This document shows, piece by piece, positions 35,582 through 44,080 of a stretch of DNA of 64,000 nt. Where the stretch lies: the NCBI GenBank assembly GCA_910575775.1, contig CAJTEY010000007.1:62001-126000 (forward strand), in the 5' to 3' direction. The stretch's first letter is position 1, and each line of letters opens with the position of its first letter. The notes under the pieces are model-generated. The model searched no databases, was not told where the DNA came from, and saw nothing but the letters and a program-made list of their open reading frames with translations. The position numbers and the translations under genes are program-made. The DNA comes from Lachnospiraceae bacterium (GTDB lineage: Bacteria > Bacillota > Clostridia > Lachnospirales > Lachnospiraceae).

Positions 35582-36052
35582 TGGCTCTGCCATTTTGCCC
35601 TTCACCTTCGCCCGGAATTCTTTTCTGCTGCACACGTCCATCTTCTGGTAAATATGGGACACATGCTTTTTCACTGTAGTTTCAGCGATGTAGAGCGTCT
35701 CGCCAATCTGCCTGTTGGTGTAGCCTCTGTAGAGGAGCCATGCCACCTCCAGCTCCCGCTCGGAGAGTGTGCAGTTCTCCACCACAGACAAAAAGAGGAC
35801 GTACGTTTCTGCGGCCGGTTTCCGCTCCGTCTGGTCTGTTCTCGGATTCTCCTTCGATTTTGCAATCTGGTCAGTCACCCGGAGATAGAGCGCAAGAACC
35901 ACTGCCAGAGAGACGCCGAGAAACAGTGTCCCAAGCACTGCCACCGTCCACACCCGTCTCCCGCCAAACACGCCTGCCTGATACAGCAGCAGCGTTGTCA
36001 GCAGACACATGTAGCACACCCCCAGCAAAACCCGAAGTGTCTGTTTCCTCAT
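35564..36052 (-). CDS. membrane-anchored LuxR/GerE-type regulator
   Basis: 162 residues. Two transmembrane helices (about 7-26 and 35-57: VWTVAVLGTLFLGVSLAVVLALYL), a short charged linker, then a LuxR-type helix-turn-helix at about 92-150. Its landmarks are LSERELEVAWLLYRGYTNRQIGE and LYIAETTVKKHVSHIYQKM. There is no receiver or ligand domain, so the input must come through the membrane part or a partner. It overlaps the MotA-like gene by ATGA, implying coupled translation and a physical pair (inference). Confidence 0.88.
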   Translation of the reverse strand: MRKQTLRVLLGVCYMCLLTTLLLYQAGVFGGRRVWTVAVLGTLFLGVSLAVVLALYLRVTDQIAKSKENPRTDQTERKPAAETYVLFLSVVENCTLSERELEVAWLLYRGYTNRQIGETLYIAETTVKKHVSHIYQKMDVCSRKEFRAKVKGKMAEPSCPAG

Positions 36053-36621
36053 GTCTGCCCATCCTTTGTTTCATCCGTCTCTTTCCCCGCAGCTGCGTCT
36101 TCCTTTCCTGCCGCCCGCGCTGTCGTTTCTATGTCCGCCCGCATTTCTGCGTCCGTATCTACCTCCATATAATCTATGATCCGGCGCTTTGCCTCTATCT
36201 GCAGAGGCAGAAGCAGCATCTCAAAAATTACGGCATACAGCATCGTAAGTATGGCCACCGCCACATTAGGTCCCAGACTCGCCAGATCGGACATGTTGCC
36301 CAGAACATGGATAAAAGAAAGAAGCATGCTGATGATCCCCGCATAGATCAACTGCTTCTGCAGCATCTCCACCACATCCAGCGATCTCCTGATCTCACTG
36401 AGATGACAGGTATAGCTTCTTTTCAGCAGTTTCCACGCCCGCAGGAAGTCATTCCATATGCCGCCTCTGAACAGTACCGGCGCCGTGAGAGCCAAAATTA
36501 TGAGCATTGACGGCAGATCAATCAAAAACATGATCCCGCTTAAACGAATCGCACCGCTCCCGTAATCAATCGCCCCAAGCAGGACAATCCCCAAAAGAAT
36601 ACTTACCAGTTCCATTAACAT
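36049..36621 (-). CDS. MotA/TolQ/ExbB-like membrane protein
   Basis: 190 residues, four transmembrane helices. The start region (LLGIVLLGAIDYGSG...FLIDLPSMLIILALTAPVLF) follows the helix 1-2 pattern of MotA-type stator proteins. The late segment GPNVAVAILTMLYAVIFEMLLLPLQIEAKRR matches the conserved GPALAVALLTTLYG...FLPIADKL region. There is no MotB partner, and the usual cytoplasmic charged loop is short. The C-terminus is hydrophilic and rich in Glu/Ala. GGAGG lies 8 bp before the start. Possibly a proton-channel-like sensor for the membrane-tethered LuxR protein encoded next. Confidence 0.7.
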   Translation of the reverse strand: MLMELVSILLGIVLLGAIDYGSGAIRLSGIMFLIDLPSMLIILALTAPVLFRGGIWNDFLRAWKLLKRSYTCHLSEIRRSLDVVEMLQKQLIYAGIISMLLSFIHVLGNMSDLASLGPNVAVAILTMLYAVIFEMLLLPLQIEAKRRIIDYMEVDTDAEMRADIETTARAAGKEDAAAGKETDETKDGQT

Positions 36622-36722
36622 ACCATTTTCCTCCTTCTAAAAGATTTTTGCCTTTTCTACCTCCACCATACCATGCCTCCCCTTCTGTTTCTATGGTACT
36701 TTTTCGAAAAAAGGTAGTAAAA

Positions 36723-36766
36723 ATCGAGCGTCAGCACGCTCGATTCAGAGAATGCTTCGCATTCTC
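36723..36766. repeat. pair of perfect hairpins
   Basis: ATCGAGCGT-CAGC-ACGCTCGAT (36723-36744) followed at once by GAGAATGC-TTC-GCATTCTC (36748-36766), upstream of the MotA-like gene. The second stem shares its AGAATGC core with the hairpin at 33918-33942. Function unknown; neither is followed by a T-run. Confidence 0.6.
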
Positions 36767-36803
36767 CTTCAATGATTTACGCTGTCGCACTTTTCGATAT
36801 AAC

Positions 36804-36830
36804 AAAAAGAGCCTGTCACTCGGCAGGCTC
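36804..36830 (-). terminator. intrinsic terminator of amino-acid ABC operon 1
   Basis: GAGCCTG/CAGGCTC stem followed on the minus strand by TTTTTG, 10 bp after the ATPase stop. It also has a T-rich tract on the other strand, so may work both ways. Confidence 0.85.
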
Positions 36831-36839
36831 CTTATTTTT

Positions 36840-37616
36840 TCAATATTTTGTCAAAAATTGTCTCGTCCGTTCTTCCTTCGGATGGTCGATCACCTGTCTG
36901 GCATCACCCTGCTCCACGATCACGCCCTCGTCCATAAAAATAATCCGATCCGCCACATCCCTGGCAAAGCTCATTTCATGGGTTACGATAATCATGGTCG
37001 TATGTTTCTCGGCAAGCCCTCTGATCACCTTTAACACCTCCCCCGTCAGCTCCGGGTCAAGTGCCGAGGTCGGCTCGTCAAAACACAGGATATCCGGCTG
37101 TAACGCCAATGCCCTGGCAATGGCCACCCGCTGCTGCTGTCCGCCGGAAAGCTGGTGGGGATAATGATCCATGCGCTCCGAAAGCCCCATCTGGTCTAAG
37201 AGGGATTTCCCGTGGGCTTCGATCTCCTCCAGAATTTCCTTTTTCTTCCGCTTAAAGTCCGGCTGTTCCTTCGCCAGAAGCGTCTCCGCCAGCGTCACAT
37301 TTTCCAGCGCCGTATACTGCGGGAACAGATGAAACGCCTGAAACACCATACCAAAATGCAGTCTTTTCGTGCGCAGATCCTTCTCCTGCCCTTTGACGGG
37401 GTGATCCGCGTCAAACAAAGTTTCCCCCCGCACCGCAATGGATCCCCGGTCCGGCGCCTCCAGAAAATTCAGACACCGCAGGAGCGTTGTCTTGCCGGAG
37501 CCGGAAGACCCGATGATCGCCAGCGCGCTCCCCTCCTCCAGATCAAAGCTCACGTCATCGAGCACTCTGGTGGAGCCGAAATGTTTTCCGATATTTTTTA
37601 CTTCCAAAACAGCCAT
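36840..37616 (-). CDS. polar amino acid ABC transporter ATP-binding protein (operon 1)
   Basis: 258 residues from [15 protein letters not shown], chosen for GGAGG five bases upstream. GlnQ/HisP type: Walker [11 protein letters not shown]-loop [12 protein letters not shown], signature [15 protein letters not shown], Walker [15 protein letters not shown], switch His in [13 protein letters not shown]. Powers the permease encoded just upstream; works with the circularly permuted binding protein at the head of the operon. Confidence 0.96.
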   Translation of the reverse strand: MAVLEVKNIGKHFGSTRVLDDVSFDLEEGSALAIIGSSGSGKTTLLRCLNFLEAPDRGSIAVRGETLFDADHPVKGQEKDLRTKRLHFGMVFQAFHLFPQYTALENVTLAETLLAKEQPDFKRKKKEILEEIEAHGKSLLDQMGLSERMDHYPHQLSGGQQQRVAIARALALQPDILCFDEPTSALDPELTGEVLKVIRGLAEKHTTMIIVTHEMSFARDVADRIIFMDEGVIVEQGDARQVIDHPKEERTRQFLTKY

Positions 37617-37646
37617 TTGTTCCTCCATTCCCAGACACTCTGCGGC

Positions 37647-38303
37647 TTATCTGAAATAATCCAGCTTCTGCTCGATATAGTTAAACAACAGTGTCAAAAT
37701 ACCCACAAACAGAAGATAAAACACGCCCGTATAGAAGAGCGGCCAGGTAAGCCCGTTGCTCTTCATAAAGGAATAGCCCGCAAACGTAAGTTCATACGCC
37801 GCGATGATCCGGGCCAGAGACGTGTCCTTCACCAGCGTGATAATTTCATTGGACATGGGCGGCACCACCCGCTTCACCATCTGCAGGAGCGTGATCTTAT
37901 AAAAGATCTGCCACTTCGTCATGCCAAGCACTTCGCCCGCCTCCCGCTGTCCCACGGGAACGCCCTCGATACCGCCCCGGAAAATCACGGAAAAATAGCA
38001 GGCATAGTTGATACTGAAAGCCACCACCGTGGCGGTGATCCGTCCCGCCTCACTGCCGCTCCAGATGTTGTGGTTAAGCCACAGCCCCGGCCCGTAAAAA
38101 ATAATAATCAGCTGCAGCATCAGCGGTGTTCCCCTTATGATCCATACAATCGTCTGGATCAGCCCCCGCAGGGCTTTCCATCTGCTCATCGCACCGAAAG
38201 CGAGAACAAGCCCCAGCGGCAGCGAAAAAAGCAGAGTAAATATAAAAATCTGAAAAGTCGTCCAAAGACCGTCCAACAGCGATTGCGTCACACTCAAAAA
38301 CAT
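37647..38303 (-). CDS. polar amino acid ABC transporter permease (operon 1)
   Basis: 218 residues, five transmembrane helices, HisM/GlnP family. N-terminal QSLLDGLWTTFQIFIFTLLF and WIIRGTPLMLQLIIIFYG; the EAA coupling loop is visible as EAGEVLGMTKWQIFYKITLLQ. AGGAG lies before the start. Middle gene of the operon; probably forms a homodimer. Confidence 0.95.
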   Translation of the reverse strand: MFLSVTQSLLDGLWTTFQIFIFTLLFSLPLGLVLAFGAMSRWKALRGLIQTIVWIIRGTPLMLQLIIIFYGPGLWLNHNIWSGSEAGRITATVVAFSINYACYFSVIFRGGIEGVPVGQREAGEVLGMTKWQIFYKITLLQMVKRVVPPMSNEIITLVKDTSLARIIAAYELTFAGYSFMKSNGLTWPLFYTGVFYLLFVGILTLLFNYIEQKLDYFR

Positions 38304-38350
38304 GCCTTACTCTCCTAACATTCGTGAAATCCGCGCAGTTTCTTCTCCTT

Positions 38351-39148
38351 TTACTTCCCTGGCACTACGACTACCTGCGCATTATTACAGTACGCGTTGG
38401 TACACTCCATCGCGTTTTTAACTTCATCAGTCAATGTCATACCGTTCCACACAACATCGATATTTTTGGATTCCAGCTCCATGATCTTGTTGTCCCAGTC
38501 GATCACCACAAACTGTGCTTCCACGCCGAGCTGCTTTGCAACCAGACGCGCCATATCCGCATCAAAACCGATCCACTCGCCGGAATCGTCCTTATAATCC
38601 ATCGGCTCAAACTCCGTAATACCAACAATCAGCGTACCCTTGCCCTGAATATAAGCCACATCGCTATCCGCAGACGATGCCGTAAATTCACAAGCCTTCT
38701 GCTCCACAAGGGCCTCCTGCACACCGTAAGTTGCAGCCGTTCCCTGCATGGAGCCGTCCGCATAGCTTAGCGCAAACACGCTGTTGATATAGGAAGCCAG
38801 GTCGGAGCCCTTCCGGCATCCTACCCCGTACTCCTCTGTTGTCAGTTTATCCGTATGTACCAGATCCGGGTAACTGGTTCCCTCCCCGATCATGGCGCCC
38901 GCCATCAAAAGATCAATGATCGCCGCGTCCGAAGTGCCCGAAGCCACCTCCATCAGCGCATCTGCCTGGGAAGCCACCACATTGGTTTGAAAGCCCTTCT
39001 CACTGGCTGCCGCTTCTCCGGCAGAGCCTGCCTCCACCGCATATACCCGGTTTCCGGCATCCGCAGTCGTCTCCTTTGCGCCGCCGCAGCCCGCAAGGCT
39101 TCCGCAGACAGCCATCGCCGCCAGTATCATCACCCATTTCTTTTTCAT
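38351..39148 (-). CDS. amino acid ABC binding lipoprotein, circularly permuted (operon 1)
   Basis: 265 residues with lipobox LAGCGG (Cys 21). The family-3 binding fold is present but its halves are swapped. Residues 34-146 (VYAVEAGSAGEAAAS; SDAAIIDLLMAGAMI; EEYGVGCRKGSDLASYIN) match the second half of normal proteins. After a linker (147-170), residues 171-263 (LIVGITEFEPMDYKDDSG; WIGFDADMARLVAKQLG; NIDVVWNGMTLTDEVKNAM) match the first half. The break falls at the interlobe hinge strand, so the two-lobe fold could still form. The lobe-2 Asp is retained (IIDLLMA), but the usual carboxylate-binding Arg of TDER is Val here (TDEVK), so the ligand may differ. Compare the normal-order protein at 41554-42324. 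Confidence 0.93.
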   Translation of the reverse strand: MKKKWVMILAAMAVCGSLAGCGGAKETTADAGNRVYAVEAGSAGEAAASEKGFQTNVVASQADALMEVASGTSDAAIIDLLMAGAMIGEGTSYPDLVHTDKLTTEEYGVGCRKGSDLASYINSVFALSYADGSMQGTAATYGVQEALVEQKACEFTASSADSDVAYIQGKGTLIVGITEFEPMDYKDDSGEWIGFDADMARLVAKQLGVEAQFVVIDWDNKIMELESKNIDVVWNGMTLTDEVKNAMECTNAYCNNAQVVVVPGK

Positions 39149-39209
39149 AATGCTCCTCCTCTTTTCGAACTCATTTTCTGTATTGTTTCATAACTCCACA
39201 CACTTTTGT

Positions 39210-39238
39210 ATTTTATCATAGCAGTACGCTAAAGTAAA
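39210..39238 (-). promoter_or_regulatory. promoter of amino-acid ABC operon 1
   Basis: Minus strand TTTACT, 17-bp spacer, TAAAAT, about 60 bp before the binding-protein start. Confidence 0.6.
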
Positions 39239-39256
39239 TGTGTAAAATGAAAGAAG

Positions 39257-40111
39257 CTATTGTCTGTCATAATATGCCTTTCCTTCGTCGGGCTTAAAAT
39301 ATGTCCGAATGTAACCGTCCGTGGCGACAATCACAAACTCGTTGGTAGATTCCAGATAGTACACGTCGTCCCCGTCTTCCGCTTCCAGCTTATGTAAGGC
39401 CTCCGGAGATGTAACTACCCTGTTTGCGCCCGCCAGATACTCGTCCGCTGATGCATAAGGAAATTCTGCACCGTGTTTTTCGAAATGTTCCTGCAAATAT
39501 TCCGCCCGGCGGAAAGAATATGTATGTCCTGCCGATACCGTCTTAGAAGTCTGCAAATCTTCCGGTGTCTGCTGCGGCGCATCCTGCGCCACATCTACAG
39601 GAGCATCATCCACCTTTGCGGAAATCTCTGGCGGCGCATTATCCGCCTCATCAGGAACCACCGGCGGAGTATCATCCACCTCATCAAGAATCCTCGGCGG
39701 CGCATCATCCATCTCGCCGGGAACCACCGGCGGAGTGTCATCCATCTCTTCGGGACTCTCCGGGGTTGTATCCACCGCTACGGAAGCGTCCGCCACTGTT
39801 TCCGCGCTGACTCCATCTCCCTGGCCGGACCAGGCCGCTTCAAACAGCCATCCCGCGCGAAATGCGCCGATCACGACTGCCAACAAGAGGCAGACCGCCG
39901 CTGCGGCTGCAAGCCTCCCTATTTTATTGCCATCCTTTTTATAATAAGGTTTTATTTCCTGCCTCACCGCACTGTCACCATCTGTCTTCCTGTTCTCCCT
40001 GCGGCAGTTCTCGCAGCGTTTCGGCAAATGTAGATTTTTATTTCGGTAAAAGGCAATCTCATTCTCTGACAGCATAAATTCTGCACCGCACTGTTTACAC
40101 GTTCTCTTCAT
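39257..40111 (-). CDS. zinc-ribbon membrane protein with toxin-like C-terminal domain
   Basis: 284 residues from MKRTCKQCGAEFMLSE, chosen for GGAG five bases upstream. N-terminal zinc ribbon (residues 4-41: CKQCG ... CENC). One transmembrane helix (about 65-84: AAAAVCLLLAVVIGAFRAGW). A Pro/Asp repeat linker (about 110-185; units like DDTPPVVP and DDAPPRIL). A C-terminal domain (about 200-284) with RRAEYLQEHFEKHGAEFPYA, then EYLAGANRVVTSPEAL, then YIRTYFKPDEGKAYYDRQ. That last domain resembles the RNase-like C-terminal modules of secreted polymorphic toxins, by recall only. Here it would face outward with the ribbon inside. No immunity gene is obvious beside it. Function unknown. Confidence 0.8.
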   Translation of the reverse strand: MKRTCKQCGAEFMLSENEIAFYRNKNLHLPKRCENCRRENRKTDGDSAVRQEIKPYYKKDGNKIGRLAAAAAVCLLLAVVIGAFRAGWLFEAAWSGQGDGVSAETVADASVAVDTTPESPEEMDDTPPVVPGEMDDAPPRILDEVDDTPPVVPDEADNAPPEISAKVDDAPVDVAQDAPQQTPEDLQTSKTVSAGHTYSFRRAEYLQEHFEKHGAEFPYASADEYLAGANRVVTSPEALHKLEAEDGDDVYYLESTNEFVIVATDGYIRTYFKPDEGKAYYDRQ

Positions 40112-40208
40112 TTTTTCTCCATTCCAATGCCTATTCCGGCAAGAAACCAAGAGAGCACCCTCTGCAGGTACTCCCCCGTTTATGGCGCCTTTCCTTTCTC
40201 CGGCACGC

Positions 40209-41435
40209 TTAATATTTGATTTCTTTCCCCTCTAACCGCCACTGTCTGAACTCCGCCGAAGCCGACAACAGCAGATCGGAAGAGGAATTGAGCGCCGTCT
40301 CCACGGAGTCCTGAATCACTCCGATGATAAAGCCTACCGCCACCACCTGCATGGATACGGAATCCGGAATGCCAAAAAGCGAGCACGCAAGCGGTATCAG
40401 TAACAGGGAACCGCCGGCCACGCCGGATGCGCCGCAGGCCGAGAGAGCCGCCAGCAGACTTAAAATAATCGCCGTCGGAATATCCACGCTGATGCCCATC
40501 GTAAAGGCAGTCGCCATCGTCATTACTGTAATGGTAATCGCCGCGCCGTCCATATTGATGGTCGCGCCGAGCGGAATCGTCACGGAATAGGTATCTTTAT
40601 CCAGCCCCATCTCCTCACAGATCTCCATATTGACAGGAATATTTGCCGCCGAGCTTCTTGTAAAGAAAGCCGTGATCGCACTCTGCTTCAGGCACTTAAA
40701 AATCAGCGGATAGGGATTCTTGCGGATACACCAGTACACCAGAATCGGATTCGTCACAAAGTAGATGAAGAGCATACATCCCACAAGCAGGATCAGCAGC
40801 TTTCCGTAATCCCTGAAAGCCTCCAGGCCGCTCGCCGTCACGCTGGTGTAAACCAGTCCGAGCACGCCGAAAGGCGCAAAGTTGATGATAACCACAACCA
40901 CCCTGGATATCGCTCCCGAAATATCCCCGAGCGTCTTTTTCGTCCCTTCTCCCGCGTTTCGGAATGCCACGCCCAAAAGCACCGCCCAGGACAAAATGCC
41001 GACATAGTTCGCATTCATCAGGGAATCCACCGGGTTCTTTACCACATTCATCAGAAGCGTGCTAAGCACCTCAACGATACCGCTGGGAGCCGCCGAAGCG
41101 TCCGAAGCCGCGTCCACGAGCACCATCTCCACGGGAAATACCATGCTGGCAAAAACAGCGATCACCGCCGCGAGCACAGTACTGAACATATAGAGAATGA
41201 TGACCGTCCTGATCACTCCGCCATGAGACTTTCCCGCATTGCAGAGTGAACTCATCACCAGAAAGAATACCAGAAGCGGCGCGATCCCCTTGAGCGCGCC
41301 TACGAACACATCCCCAAGCACGCCGATGCCTGACGCTCCCGGCACGGCAAGAGCCAGAACGACACCGATCACCAGCCCCACAACAATTCTTTTGACAAGG
41401 CTTATGCCTGTCCACTTCTCCCACACATTTTTCAT
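40209..41435 (-). CDS. sstT: Na+/serine-threonine symporter
   Basis: 408 residues from MKNVWEKWTGISLVKRI, chosen for GAGGG a few bases upstream; the frame extends nine codons further without a site. Dicarboxylate/amino acid:cation symporter family, SstT branch. Landmarks: VLGDVFVGALKGIAPLLVFFLV, the Ser-rich hairpin ITAFFTRSSAANIPVNMEI, and GATINMDGAAITITVMTMA with the Na+-binding NMDG. Ends with the SstT-like VETALNSSSD. Imports L-serine and L-threonine. Own promoter, behind the second amino-acid ABC operon. Confidence 0.93.
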   Translation of the reverse strand: MKNVWEKWTGISLVKRIVVGLVIGVVLALAVPGASGIGVLGDVFVGALKGIAPLLVFFLVMSSLCNAGKSHGGVIRTVIILYMFSTVLAAVIAVFASMVFPVEMVLVDAASDASAAPSGIVEVLSTLLMNVVKNPVDSLMNANYVGILSWAVLLGVAFRNAGEGTKKTLGDISGAISRVVVVIINFAPFGVLGLVYTSVTASGLEAFRDYGKLLILLVGCMLFIYFVTNPILVYWCIRKNPYPLIFKCLKQSAITAFFTRSSAANIPVNMEICEEMGLDKDTYSVTIPLGATINMDGAAITITVMTMATAFTMGISVDIPTAIILSLLAALSACGASGVAGGSLLLIPLACSLFGIPDSVSMQVVAVGFIIGVIQDSVETALNSSSDLLLSASAEFRQWRLEGKEIKY

Positions 41436-41475
41436 GCTTCCCTCATTTCTGTGCAAATTCACGGGTTACTTCACT

Positions 41476-41505
41476 ATACTACTACGAGAAAGTGTCTTGC
41501 GTCAA
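41476..41505 (-). promoter_or_regulatory. sstT promoter
   Basis: Minus strand TTGACG, 18-bp spacer, TAGTAT. The -35 lies within a small perfect inverted repeat TGTCTTG-CGT-CAAGACA, which could be an operator. Confidence 0.5.
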
Positions 41506-41509
41506 GACA

Positions 41510-41533
41510 GGGCGGTACAAATCTGTGCCGCCC
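41510..41533 (-). terminator. hairpin after amino-acid ABC operon 2
   Basis: GGGCGGTACA-AATC-TGTGCCGCCC, a 10-bp stem with one G-U pair, 20 bp after the binding-protein stop. The following T-run is interrupted, so termination may be partial, with readthrough into sstT. Confidence 0.5.
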
Positions 41534-41553
41534 CATTTCTGCATTCCTATGTA

Positions 41554-42324
41554 TTATTCAGCAGTCGCTTCCTCTGTATACTTCACCGCCAGCTCATTGA
41601 TCGTGCCGTCTGCCAGCATCTTTTCAATAGTCTTATTGATCTTGTCAAGGAGCTCCGTGTTGCCCTTCTGTACCGCAATCGCGTACTCCTCGGACTCAAA
41701 GGCACTCGGATCCTCCACAATTTTTAAGCCCTCGTTGTCACTTACATATTTCTGAGCCGTCGCAGAGTCGATGACAACCACGTCACACTTACCGTTTGTC
41801 AGTTCCATGACAGCCTCTGTGCCTTTCTTGAACGCCTCGTAAGTGTAACCCATATCCTGCACGCACACCTCGCCGGTGTAGCCCTGTATCACGCAGATTT
41901 TCTTGTCCGCCATATCCGCAGCCGATGTGATGTCAGAATCCTCTTTCACGATCATAACCTGGGTCGCCGTGTAATAGGGCGTGGAAAAATCTACCGTTTC
42001 CCTTCTCTCATCGGTGGCCGTCATACCTGCGATAACCGCATCGATCTGCCCGTTCTGCAGGGCAACCAGAAGGGAGTCAAACTCCATGTTTTCCACGGCC
42101 GCTGTCATGCCGTTGTCCTCCGCGATCTGCTTTGCAATGGCCATGTCAATCCCGTCATACTCGCCGATCGCACCATTTGATGTGACATACTCAAACGGCG
42201 GAAACTCCGCATTGGTACCGAAGGTAAGCGCATCGCCCTTGGAAGAGCCACCGCAGGCCGTCAGTGTACACGCCGCCATCACTGCGGCGAGCGTCATTGT
42301 CAGTAATTTTGTTGTCCTTTTCAT
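41554..42324 (-). CDS. amino acid ABC binding lipoprotein, normal order (operon 2)
   Basis: 256 residues; signal peptide with lipobox LTACGG. Family-3 solute-binding domain in canonical order: lobe-1 part LTFGTNAEFPPFEYV, then IDMAIAKQIAED, then AVIAGMTATDERRETVDFS with the carboxylate-binding Arg, then lobe 2 KKICVIQGYTGEV, CDVVVIDSATAQKYV, and EEYAIAVQKGNTELLDKIN at the end. Extracellular receptor of the importer. It serves as an internal reference for the permuted homologue at 38351-39148. Confidence 0.95.
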   Translation of the reverse strand: MKRTTKLLTMTLAAVMAACTLTACGGSSKGDALTFGTNAEFPPFEYVTSNGAIGEYDGIDMAIAKQIAEDNGMTAAVENMEFDSLLVALQNGQIDAVIAGMTATDERRETVDFSTPYYTATQVMIVKEDSDITSAADMADKKICVIQGYTGEVCVQDMGYTYEAFKKGTEAVMELTNGKCDVVVIDSATAQKYVSDNEGLKIVEDPSAFESEEYAIAVQKGNTELLDKINKTIEKMLADGTINELAVKYTEEATAE

Positions 42325-42456
42325 AATGTGATCCTCCTCTGTATTTCCTTGTTTCCTATATCATATATCACTCCACGGACGATACGTCCGCGCAAGTCAC
42401 ATATTCTCATTGTCGCAGCCCGGATACCGCTCCGTCCATTGCCGGCTCCGCCGCAT

Positions 42457-43179
42457 CTACAGCACTTTACTCAGGAAATTTTTCGTCCTCTCGTTTTTGG
42501 GATTTCCGAAAACTTCCTCCGGGGTACCGCTCTCCATAACCACACCCTGATCTATAAAGAGCACACGGGATGCCACCTCTTTGGCAAAGCCCATCTCGTG
42601 GGTGACTATCACCATAGTCATGCCCGATCTGGCCAGATCTTTCATCACATCCAGCACCTCCCCCACCATCTCCGGGTCAAGGGCAGACGTGGGTTCGTCA
42701 AACAGCATGATCTCAGGATCCATAGCAAGCGCCCTGGCAATCGCCACTCTCTGCTTTTGACCGCCGGAAAGCTGCGCCGGATAAGCGTTCGCCTTCTCGC
42801 CCAGATTCACCCGCTCCAGAAGCTCCTGCCCACGCTTCACCGCCTCCTCCTTCGTCATTTTCTTAAGGAGTACCGGGGCCAGCGTGATATTATCCATAAT
42901 GGTCAGATGGGGAAACAGGTTGAACTGCTGGAACACCATGCCCATCTTCTGACGCACCCGGTTCACATTCACCTTCGGGGCCGTGATCAGCTCGTCATCC
43001 ACATAAATTTCCCCCTCGGTAACCGTCTCAAGCAGGTTGAGGCATCTCAAAAAAGTACTTTTACCCGATCCCGAAGGCCCAATCACCACAACGACTTCTC
43101 CCTGCGTGATGTGCTCGTCAATTCCGCTCAGCACTTCCAGATCTTCAAATTTTTTATGTAAGTTTCTGACTTTTATCAT
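42457..43179 (-). CDS. polar amino acid ABC transporter ATP-binding protein (operon 2)
   Basis: 240 residues from [16 protein letters not shown], chosen for GGAG six bases upstream; the open frame reaches 43221. GlnQ type: Walker [11 protein letters not shown]-loop [12 protein letters not shown], signature [15 protein letters not shown], Walker [28 protein letters not shown]. Middle gene between permease and binding protein. Confidence 0.96.
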   Translation of the reverse strand: MIKVRNLHKKFEDLEVLSGIDEHITQGEVVVVIGPSGSGKSTFLRCLNLLETVTEGEIYVDDELITAPKVNVNRVRQKMGMVFQQFNLFPHLTIMDNITLAPVLLKKMTKEEAVKRGQELLERVNLGEKANAYPAQLSGGQKQRVAIARALAMDPEIMLFDEPTSALDPEMVGEVLDVMKDLARSGMTMVIVTHEMGFAKEVASRVLFIDQGVVMESGTPEEVFGNPKNERTKNFLSKVL

Positions 43180-43282
43180 CACATTCTCCATGTCAGCATG
43201 ATTTTTCCATCTATCTTCCATACAGAGAACACCTCATTTCCGGTATTCTCCCATGTGCGGTTCCAAACTGCCTCTCACACCG

Positions 43283-43972
43283 TTATCTGGCATCCGCCTT
43301 CCTCAGCCGTATCTCCACCTGGCGGAGTGCCAGTGTCAGTATCTTGATCAGCACATAATAGATCACCGCTGTTCCGATTAACGGCATAAATGCAATAAAG
43401 GTTGCGCTCTTGATGAAGTCTCCCGCTTTCTGAATATCCATCAGCCCCACATACCCGACAATGGCAGTTTCCTTAATCAGCACAATGAACTCATTACACA
43501 GTGCCGGAAAGATATTTTTGACCGCCTGCGGCACCACAATCCGGCTCATGGTCTGGAATGCGGAAAGCCCCAGGGATCTTCCTGCCTCCGTCTGTCCCTT
43601 ATCGATTGACAGAATACCCGCCCGGACAATCTCGGACACATACGCGCCGGAGTTGACGCCAAAAGCAATGGCGGCAATGATCCATTTATCCAAAGGCACC
43701 GTGGCAAAGATGACAAAATAGATAATCATAAGCTGTGTCACCGAGGGCGTCCCCCGGATCACATCCGTATAAACACCGCCGATAAACCGAAGCAGTTTCT
43801 TCTTTGACAGATTACATGTAGCAATCACCATACCGATCAGAATGCCGATGACGATCGCCAGAAGCGATACCTTGATCGTCACGCCGATGCCGCTCAGAAG
43901 AAGCTTATAACGGTCTTCCCTGATAAAACATTTATAAAACAGATCACTGAAATCTGCTGCCCACTCTGCCAT
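43283..43972 (-). CDS. polar amino acid ABC transporter permease (operon 2)
   Basis: 229 residues from MAEWAADFSDLFYKCF; the frame runs upstream to 44026 but that part is not family-like. Five transmembrane helices, HisM family: LLLSGIGVTIKVSLLAIVIG, VIRGTPSVTQLMIIYFVI, and EAGRSLGLSAFQTMSRIVVPQ as the EAA loop. First gene of the second amino-acid importer; homodimeric channel. Confidence 0.93.
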   Translation of the reverse strand: MAEWAADFSDLFYKCFIREDRYKLLLSGIGVTIKVSLLAIVIGILIGMVIATCNLSKKKLLRFIGGVYTDVIRGTPSVTQLMIIYFVIFATVPLDKWIIAAIAFGVNSGAYVSEIVRAGILSIDKGQTEAGRSLGLSAFQTMSRIVVPQAVKNIFPALCNEFIVLIKETAIVGYVGLMDIQKAGDFIKSATFIAFMPLIGTAVIYYVLIKILTLALRQVEIRLRKADAR

Positions 43973-44041
43973 CCGTTTTTCATCCTTTCCAATTTCCTTT
44001 TCTGTGCCCGCTCTATCATACCACAACCCCTCCCGAAAGAA

Positions 44042-44076
44042 AAGGAGAAAAATGCATAATATACACTTTTCTCCTT
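44042..44076 (-). terminator. intrinsic terminator of the PocR kinase gene
   Basis: AAGGAGAAAA/TTTTCTCCTT stem followed by a T-rich run on the minus strand, five bases after the kinase stop codon. Confidence 0.85.
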
Positions 44077-44080
44077 ATAT

